Below, in pieces: positions 58,736 through 64,000 of a stretch of 64,000 nt of DNA. A model generated the notes under the pieces. That model searched no databases, was not told the DNA's origin, and worked only from the letters and a program-made list of their open reading frames with translations. Origin of the DNA: Paracoccus marcusii (lineage in GTDB: Bacteria; Pseudomonadota; Alphaproteobacteria; Rhodobacterales; Rhodobacteraceae); the NCBI RefSeq assembly GCF_006151785.1, contig NZ_VDDD01000001.1, positions 1 to 64,000 of the forward strand. The letters run 5' to 3'. The position numbers were made by a program, and so were the translations under genes. Every line of letters begins with the position of its first letter. Positions within the stretch are counted from its first letter, which is position 1.

Positions 58736-59608
58736 TCACGTCTTGGCAGAGGCCGGCGTCGCATTGCGCCGGTATTGGGTTGTGCCTGTTGCGGCGAACA
58801 GGCCCGCGGCCGGGCCGTCCAGCCGTTCCGAATGACCGATGAACAGCGCGCCGCCCTCGTTCAGGGCGCCACCGAAGCGCAGCCACAGGCGCTGGCGCGC
58901 GGCACTGTCGAAATAGATCGCGGTGTTGCGGCAGAAGATCACGTCGAACTTGCCGGAAAATGGCCAGTCGTCATGCAGGTTCAGTTCGCCGAACCGCATG
59001 ATGCGCCGGACTTCAGGTTTGGCCTCGAAGCCCGCGGCATGGGGCTGGAAGTACCGCTTGACCTGCGCAGGCGGGACCGGGGCCAGCGCATCGGCTGCAA
59101 AGCGGCCCTGCTGGGCGCGGTCCACCATCTCGGGGTCGATGTCGGTGGCCAGGATCAGAACGTCATGCTGCGCCGCATCGGGAAACGCGTCCAGCAGCGT
59201 CACGGCCATCGAATAGGGTTCCTCGCCCGAGGAGGAGGCCGCGGACCACAGCCGCAGCCGCCGTCCGGCGCGGGCCTGGGCGATCAGCGGGGGCAGGACC
59301 TCATGCGCCAAGGCCTGGAAATGGTGACCCTCGCGGAAGAAGGCCGTGACGTTCGTCGTGATGGCCGACAGCAGGTGGCGGCGTTCCTGTGGACCTTCAG
59401 GCCCTTCCAGACGGTCGCAATAAGCACCGTAATCGGGCAGCGTCAGGACCCGCAGGCGGCGGTTCAAGCGCGCCATCAGCAGGCTGCGTTTGGACTCCGA
59501 CAGGATGATGCCGCTGTCCTGATGCACGATCGCGGCAATCTTGCGGAATTGTCCATCGGTCAGGACCGGCCCCGCTGGTGTGGGGGCCGAAAGGGGTGCC
59601 GTTCTCAC
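58736..59608 (-). CDS. cheR: Chemotaxis methyltransferase CheR
   Basis: Methylates glutamates on chemoreceptors with SAM for adaptation (290 residues). The N-terminal helical domain (FRKIAAIVHQDSGIIL) is followed by TNVTAFFRE, the SAM loop LRLWSAASSSGEEPYS, DIDPEMVDRA and FCRNTAIYFD. The start is GTG, overlapping the cheW stop (GTGA). No pentapeptide-binding tail insert is evident. Confidence 0.94.
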   Translation of the reverse strand: MRTAPLSAPTPAGPVLTDGQFRKIAAIVHQDSGIILSESKRSLLMARLNRRLRVLTLPDYGAYCDRLEGPEGPQERRHLLSAITTNVTAFFREGHHFQALAHEVLPPLIAQARAGRRLRLWSAASSSGEEPYSMAVTLLDAFPDAAQHDVLILATDIDPEMVDRAQQGRFAADALAPVPPAQVKRYFQPHAAGFEAKPEVRRIMRFGELNLHDDWPFSGKFDVIFCRNTAIYFDSAARQRLWLRFGGALNEGGALFIGHSERLDGPAAGLFAATGTTQYRRNATPASAKT

Positions 59609-60075
59609 GCGTCGACCCCGTGGGCCGCGGGCAGCAGCTGCGCCAGGTCGATCTTGCGCAGGATGCGTCCGTCTTCCAACGTGATCATGCCGACGATGAA
59701 CTCGCGCGCGGGGTTCGACGCAATGTCGGGCACCGCCTGGATGTGATCGTCGTTGATGGGCAGGATGTCGGACACCAGGTCCGCCAGCAGCCCCACGATC
59801 CGCCCGGCATGCATCGCGATGATGACGACATGGCGGTGGGACGGCGTCGCGGCGCCGAAGCCGAGCCGCGCCGACAGGTCGACGACCGTCACGACCGATC
59901 CGCGCAGGTTGATCACGCCTTTGACGTAGTCAGGCGCGTGGGGCAGCATGGTCGTTGGGGTCCAGCCACGAATTTCGCGGACCAGCCCGATGTCGATGCA
60001 GAAGTCCTGGTCGGCCAGCTTGAAGGCCACGACGTCGCTTTTGCCGACGGAATTATGCGAGATGGATTGCAGCAT
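59605..60075 (-). CDS. cheW: Chemotaxis coupling protein CheW
   Basis: Links chemoreceptors to CheA (156 residues, SH3-like double barrel). The family pattern is clear: VVAFKLADQDFCIDIGLVREI, the Arg-Gly motif GVINLRGSVVTVVDLSARLG, then VGLLADLVSDI. It starts 3 nt after cheA and overlaps cheR, so it is part of the che operon. Confidence 0.95.
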   Translation of the reverse strand: MLQSISHNSVGKSDVVAFKLADQDFCIDIGLVREIRGWTPTTMLPHAPDYVKGVINLRGSVVTVVDLSARLGFGAATPSHRHVVIIAMHAGRIVGLLADLVSDILPINDDHIQAVPDIASNPAREFIVGMITLEDGRILRKIDLAQLLPAAHGVDA

Positions 60076-60078
60076 GCG

Positions 60079-62160
60079 TCACCCGTTCGATGCCATGGCG
60101 GCCATGCGGCGGCCCTGGTCGTTGGACATGGAAAGAAGGATTTCTTCGGGATCGATGATCAGGGCGATCTTTCCGTCGCCCAGGATCGTGGCGGCCGACA
60201 CGCCCGGCACGCGGCCATAGTTCTGCTCCAGGCTTTTGATCACCACCTGCCGCTGATCGAAGATCGCGTCGACCCGGAAGGCTGCGCGCCTGCGGCTGTC
60301 GGTCTCGACCACGATCAGCACGCCGGTGTCGGGACCCTCCGCGGGCCGGGTGACGCCGAAGCTGGTGCACAGGTCGATGATCGGGATCAGCTCTCCGCGA
60401 TTGGACAGCAGCTGCGATCCGTGGCCCACGCCGTGCAGCATCGTGTTCTCGGGGCGCAGCGTTTCCTGGACCGCGGTGATCGGCAGGACCATCGTCTGGT
60501 CGCCCAGCTGGATCAGCATCCCCTCGACGACCGCCAGCGTCAGCGGCAGCGCGATCGAGAAGGTCGTGCCCTGACCCTCGGTCGACTGGATCATCACGCG
60601 GCCGCCCAGGTTCATGATCTCGCGGCGCACCACGTCCAGGCCGACGCCGCGACCGGACAGGGCCGACACCTCGTCCTTGGAGGAGAAGCCTGGCAGGAAC
60701 AGCAGCTGATCGATCTCGGCGGGCGACAGGTTTGCGCCGGGCGCGATCAGGCCGCGATCCTCGGCGATCTGGCGGACCTTGGCACGGTTGATGCCGCCGC
60801 CATCGTCCGACACCTCGATCTGGACGCGACCGGACCGATGGGCGGCCGACAGGGTGATCGTGCCTTCCTGCGGCTTGCCGCGACGCTGGCGCGTCACGCT
60901 GTCCTCCAGCCCATGATCGACCGAGTTGCGGATCATGTGCGTCAGCGGTTCGACCAGGCGTTCGATCATGGTCTTGTCGACCTCGGTCTGCTCGCCGATG
61001 GTGATCATGCGGACGGGCTTGCCGGTGGCGTCAGCCGCCTCGCGCAGGATGCGGTGCATGCGCTGGAACACCAGCTTCAGCGGTTGCGCCCGGATCGCCA
61101 TCACGCTTTCCTGGATGTCGCTTGCCAATTGCCGGATCGCATCCAGACCGGCGACGACGTCGGGCTGTTCGTGCAGGCCCGCCGTCTGGATCACCTGGGA
61201 AAGCATCGCCTCCTTGATGACCAGTTCGCCGATCATGTTCATCAGACGATCGACACGGTCCAGCGCCACGCGGATGGTCGGTGCGGCCTGGGCGCTGTCC
61301 TGTTGCTGGACCGCGCGCGGCGCGGCGGTGGTGGGGGCATCGCGGACGATCTGGGCGACGGGGGCGGTGTCTGCAGGCGCGGCTGAGGGTTCGGGGGTGG
61401 GCGCGGGCAGGTCGTCCTCGGTCAGCGGGCGGACCGTCAGCGCGCAGCAATCCTCGACGAACTCGAACACGGACATGACATCGGGCTGGCTTGCCGCGCC
61501 GCTCAGTCGGACCCGCCACGACAGCGCGGGCTGTTCGGGCGACCAGTCCTCCAGCAGAGCGACCGCGCCGCAGTCCACGTCGACGTCCGCATCGCCCAGC
61601 TTGCGCAGGGCGTTCAGCAGGGCCATCGGATCGTTGCCCGAACGGTACAGCTGAAAGGTGGGCGTCATCTGGACCAGCAGGCCCGACGCCGGTGGCGGGA
61701 TCGGATCGAAGGACAGGGGCACATCGAAGTCCAGCGAGATCGGCGTGAACTCGAACGCGGTCTCCTCGGGGGTTTCCGTGTCGATCAGGGCCGCCAATTC
61801 GGTCATCAGCCCGTCGACCTGGGCCTGATCGGTATCGCGGCCCGACCGGGCGCTGGCGACCAGATCCGTCAGGCAGTCCGAACAGCGGTGCAGCAGCGCC
61901 ATGATCTGGGGCGTCACGTCCAGCCGGTCCGACCGGACCAGGTCCAGGACAGTCTCGAAGCGGTGCGCAAAGGTGACCAGCGTGGTCAGGCCGAAGGCGG
62001 CAGCGCCCCCCTTGACCGAATGCACGGCGCGGAACACGGCATGCACCGTTTCCACGTCGAAGCCGAGCTGCTCGATCTGGCGCAGGCCGGTGGCCAGCAC
62101 CTCGAGCAGCTCGTCGCATTCGACGAAGAACATGTCGCGGAATTCGTCCATGTCAGCCAT
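60079..62160 (-). CDS. cheA: Chemotaxis histidine kinase CheA
   Basis: A 693-residue kinase. An HPt domain with phospho-His47 (FRAVHSVKGGAAAFG) is followed by a P2-like region (about 155-245), a Pro/Ala linker, the dimerisation helices (RVDRLMNMIGELVI), the ATPase domain with MIRNSVDHGLED (N box), SDDGGGINRAKV (G1), FSSKDEVSALSGRGVGLDVV (F/G2) and GQGTTF, and a C-terminal CheW-like domain. It starts 2 nt after the upstream cheY. All kinase boxes are intact. Confidence 0.96.
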   Translation of the reverse strand: MADMDEFRDMFFVECDELLEVLATGLRQIEQLGFDVETVHAVFRAVHSVKGGAAAFGLTTLVTFAHRFETVLDLVRSDRLDVTPQIMALLHRCSDCLTDLVASARSGRDTDQAQVDGLMTELAALIDTETPEETAFEFTPISLDFDVPLSFDPIPPPASGLLVQMTPTFQLYRSGNDPMALLNALRKLGDADVDVDCGAVALLEDWSPEQPALSWRVRLSGAASQPDVMSVFEFVEDCCALTVRPLTEDDLPAPTPEPSAAPADTAPVAQIVRDAPTTAAPRAVQQQDSAQAAPTIRVALDRVDRLMNMIGELVIKEAMLSQVIQTAGLHEQPDVVAGLDAIRQLASDIQESVMAIRAQPLKLVFQRMHRILREAADATGKPVRMITIGEQTEVDKTMIERLVEPLTHMIRNSVDHGLEDSVTRQRRGKPQEGTITLSAAHRSGRVQIEVSDDGGGINRAKVRQIAEDRGLIAPGANLSPAEIDQLLFLPGFSSKDEVSALSGRGVGLDVVRREIMNLGGRVMIQSTEGQGTTFSIALPLTLAVVEGMLIQLGDQTMVLPITAVQETLRPENTMLHGVGHGSQLLSNRGELIPIIDLCTSFGVTRPAEGPDTGVLIVVETDSRRRAAFRVDAIFDQRQVVIKSLEQNYGRVPGVSAATILGDGKIALIIDPEEILLSMSNDQGRRMAAMASNG

Positions 62161-62162
62161 CG

Positions 62163-62531
62163 TCAGCGCCCCAGGACCTTGTCGATGACGGCGATCAGAC
62201 GCTCATCCTCGAAGGGTTTTACGATCCAGCCGGTGGCCCCCGCGCTGCGGGCGCGCGCCTTCAGGTCAGCGCCGCTTTCGGTGGTCAAGACCAGGATGGG
62301 CACGTCGGCATAGGCGCCGGTCGCGCGGACGTTCTCGATCAGGCCGAAGCCGTCCATGCGCGGCATGTTGATGTCGGTGATGATCAGATGCGGATCGGCC
62401 TCGCTCAGCGCGCCGACGCCGTCCACGCCGTCCACGGCCAGGAACACGTCAAAGCCCGCATTGCGCAGGGCCTTGGACACAAGCGCGCGGATTGTCGGCG
62501 AATCGTCGACTGCCAGGATACGGGTCGTCAT
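62163..62531 (-). CDS. cheY: CheY-type response regulator (second of two)
   Basis: A 122-residue receiver domain: AVDDSPTIRALVSKAL (Asp9/Asp10), TDINMPRMDGFGL (phosphoacceptor Asp53), LVLTTESG (Thr) and VKPFEDERL (Lys). It sits between the STAS gene (ATGA overlap) and cheA. It may be the motor-binding regulator or a phosphate sink for the other CheY. Confidence 0.93.
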   Translation of the reverse strand: MTTRILAVDDSPTIRALVSKALRNAGFDVFLAVDGVDGVGALSEADPHLIITDINMPRMDGFGLIENVRATGAYADVPILVLTTESGADLKARARSAGATGWIVKPFEDERLIAVIDKVLGR

Positions 62532-62803
62532 GCGGGTCCCCCGGTTTGAAGAAGCTGGACCGAGGCGCCGACAGCCTGGATCGTGGTCAGAAACGGGTCC
62601 GAGGCGTCACGGATCGACAGCGTCTTGCCGTCGGCCTGCCACTGCTTGCGCGCTGCGATCAGCAGCTCGACCGCAAGGGTGCCCATGCGCGCGACCCCGG
62701 ACGCATCCAGGACCGCATCCGCGCCCCGATGGTCCAGCAGGGTGCGGGCAAAGGCAGAGACGGCCTTGCGGTCGAACGTCTCGGGCAGGGGCAGGGCATG
62801 CAT
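62528..62803 (-). CDS. STAS-domain protein of the che operon
   Basis: A 91-residue STAS fold (LPETFDRKAVSAFARTLLD, AVLDASGVARMGTLAVELLIAA). In anti-anti-sigma factors the motif before the second helix holds a phosphorylated Ser. Here that place reads RMGTLA, so phosphorylation would have to be on Thr or not occur. It is the first gene of the minus-strand chemotaxis operon and may tune CheY/CheA as similar proteins do in other alphaproteobacteria. Confidence 0.78.
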   Translation of the reverse strand: MHALPLPETFDRKAVSAFARTLLDHRGADAVLDASGVARMGTLAVELLIAARKQWQADGKTLSIRDASDPFLTTIQAVGASVQLLQTGGPA

Positions 62804-62965
62804 CTCAACTACCTCGTATTGTCGTCGGCGTCCCCATCGCTAACAGCCATGAGTTAAGGAACCATTGCTGCCATGGATTAATTTCGCGTCCGGCAAGTCT
62901 CTCACGGGAAACGATATTTTAATCTTTCCCGGCGATGGTCCCCTGACCCATCCAGGAGTGTCCCT
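62804..62965. promoter_or_regulatory. Divergent promoter region of the two chemotaxis operons
   Basis: A 162-nt gap between the STAS gene (minus) and cheB (plus). The middle is relatively AT-rich (around 62866-62927, with GATTAATTT and GATATTTTAATC). I cannot assign a clear -35/-10 pair or a flagellar sigma-28 consensus. Confidence 0.4.
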
Positions 62966-63937
62966 GTGTCGAATCCGGTCCTGCTGATCGTTGACCCGAA
63001 CCCCGCCCGCCTGACCGCCCTGCTGCGCCGATGCGAGGAACAGGGCGGTGTGACCGTGCTGGGCGCCACCACGCCCGGCGAGGCCTATGTGCTGATCGAA
63101 CTGCACCTCCCGCGCCGCGTGGCCGTGGCCGCCGAATTCGCCGAATCGATCGAATTCGACGCATTGGCGGACATCCTGACAATGATCGACGCGGGCGTGG
63201 TCATCTATGGTCAGATGCGTGTGCCGGCGGGCGGATATCCGGTGATGTCCAGCCCGGAACAGATGCTGTCGCGCCTGTTCGGTGGGCTTGAGCCCGCCCG
63301 CGCCGCACCGATCCGTGCCGCAGACCCCGTACCACCCACGGACGCGGCGGCCGGGCTGATCCTGCTGGGCGCCTCGACCGGCGGAATCACCGCGTTGGAG
63401 GCCGTTCTGGCCGGATTTCGCGCCGACTGTCCACCGACGATGATCGTGCAGCATATTCGCCCAGGCTTTGCCGAAGGGCTGATCCGCCGGCTGGATCAAC
63501 TGCTGGCGCCGCAGGTCGTCGCGGCGCAGGACAACATGCCCCTGCGGCGGGGCGTCGTCTATCTGGCCGCCGCGCCTGACAGGCATCTGGGCGTGACCCT
63601 GCGGGGCGGACCCCGCGCGCGTCTGTCCGCGACCCCACCCGTATCCGGGCACCGTCCGTCCGTGGACGTGCTGTTCTCCGACGGTGCCGCGATTGCCGAT
63701 CGTCTGGACATCCGTGCCGCGCTGCTGACGGGGATGGGGGCCGACGGCGCGCAGGGGCTGTGCGCGCTGCGTCGGGCCGGGGCGCACACGATCGCCCAGG
63801 ACCGTGCCACATCCGTCGTCTGGGGCATGCCGCGCGTCGCGGTGGAGCTGGGCGGTGCGGTTGACGTGCTGCCCCTCACGCGTATCGGCCAGACGCTTCT
63901 GACGCGGGAACCCGCCCGCCTGCGGAGGCTGTCATGA
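62966..63937 (+). CDS. cheB: Chemotaxis methylesterase CheB with degenerate receiver
   Basis: A 323-residue CheB. The C-terminal methylesterase domain is intact: catalytic Ser137 (LLGASTGGITALEAV), His163 (MIVQHIRPGFAEG) and Asp260 (LLTGMGADGAQGL), with spacing as in Salmonella CheB. The N-terminal receiver-like domain reads LLIVDPNPARLTALL, so the second acid of the pair is Pro. The phosphoacceptor region RVAVAAEFAES has no Asp and the Lys of the K-P motif is missing. CheA phosphorylation is therefore unlikely to control it. The start is GTG with AGGAG seven bases upstream. It overlaps the cheD start. Confidence 0.92.
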   Translation: MSNPVLLIVDPNPARLTALLRRCEEQGGVTVLGATTPGEAYVLIELHLPRRVAVAAEFAESIEFDALADILTMIDAGVVIYGQMRVPAGGYPVMSSPEQMLSRLFGGLEPARAAPIRAADPVPPTDAAAGLILLGASTGGITALEAVLAGFRADCPPTMIVQHIRPGFAEGLIRRLDQLLAPQVVAAQDNMPLRRGVVYLAAAPDRHLGVTLRGGPRARLSATPPVSGHRPSVDVLFSDGAAIADRLDIRAALLTGMGADGAQGLCALRRAGAHTIAQDRATSVVWGMPRVAVELGGAVDVLPLTRIGQTLLTREPARLRRLS

Positions 63938-64000
63938 TCCGCGATGCCGCGACGCGCGTCATCCATGTCGTTCAGGGCGAACATGCCATCAGCGACGATC
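63934..64000 (+). CDS. cheD: Chemoreceptor glutamine deamidase CheD, N-terminal fragment
   Basis: Only about 22 codons are present before the right edge. They read MIRDAATRVIHVVQGEHAIS, and the pattern VIHVVQGEHAIS-D-D is the typical opening of CheD, which deamidates receptor glutamines. The ATG overlaps the cheB stop (ATGA), which fits the usual cheB-cheD order. Confidence 0.8.
   Translation, partial: MIRDAATRVIHVVQGEHAISDD

Overview
The window is one GC-rich alphaproteobacterial segment. It is best read as chromosome of a Paracoccus-like member of the Rhodobacteraceae. The main evidence is the complete 14-subunit NADH dehydrogenase cluster, in which six non-subunit genes sit where I recall the six unidentified reading frames (URFs) of the Paracoccus denitrificans nqo cluster. 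Other support is a GTTC-N7-GTTC LexA operator in front of uvrA and several small Rhodobacterales families (DUF5337-like, DUF5333-like, DUF4169-like). I saw no insertion sequence, CRISPR array, rRNA or prophage.

Layout. 1-4.6 kb: pyruvate carboxylase (cut by the left edge) diverges from the SOS gene uvrA, followed by tRNA-Gly(GCC). 5-12.3 kb: a dimethylglycine/sarcosine dehydrogenase-like flavoenzyme, panC-panB, an MFS carrier with a 2-hydroxyacid dehydrogenase, and an exported SH3 protein. 12.4-32.8 kb: nuoABCDE-(HhH)-(DUF5337)-F-(DUF5333)-G-(lipoprotein)-HI-(CMD-like)-JKLMN-birA-coaX-rnj, almost all with overlapping or near-overlapping ends, so probably one very long transcript. 33-42.4 kb: housekeeping genes (trmB, glmS/glmU, gph, bacterioferritin and its ferredoxin, queA, an MFS protein, lipoamide dehydrogenase). 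42.4-51.4 kb: a penicillin-acylase-family protein whose nucleophile position is Gly, an HIBADH-family dehydrogenase, a thioesterase, an acyl-CoA ligase, two small proteins, fumC, a DapA-like lyase and sspB.

51.4-57.9 kb holds the most distinctive system: a tightly overlapped four-gene siderophore operon. Its parts correspond to all six genes of the petrobactin (asbABCDEF) pathway, but AsbB is fused to AsbC and AsbD is fused to AsbE. An AT-rich promoter region with a tandem TTATTATT repeat precedes it. The predicted logic is: the AsbF-like enzyme makes 3,4-dihydroxybenzoate, the AsbC-like domain adenylates it and loads the AsbD-like carrier, the AsbE-like domain transfers it to a polyamine, and two NIS synthetases join the arms to citrate. 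No transporter, regulator or phosphopantetheinyl transferase is visible nearby.

58-64 kb is a chemotaxis cluster: STAS protein, cheY, cheA, cheW, cheR, cheY and a coiled-coil orphan on the minus strand, and cheB (with a degenerate receiver domain) and cheD on the plus strand, the last cut by the right edge. All calls rest on reading motifs and gene order. No database search was possible.
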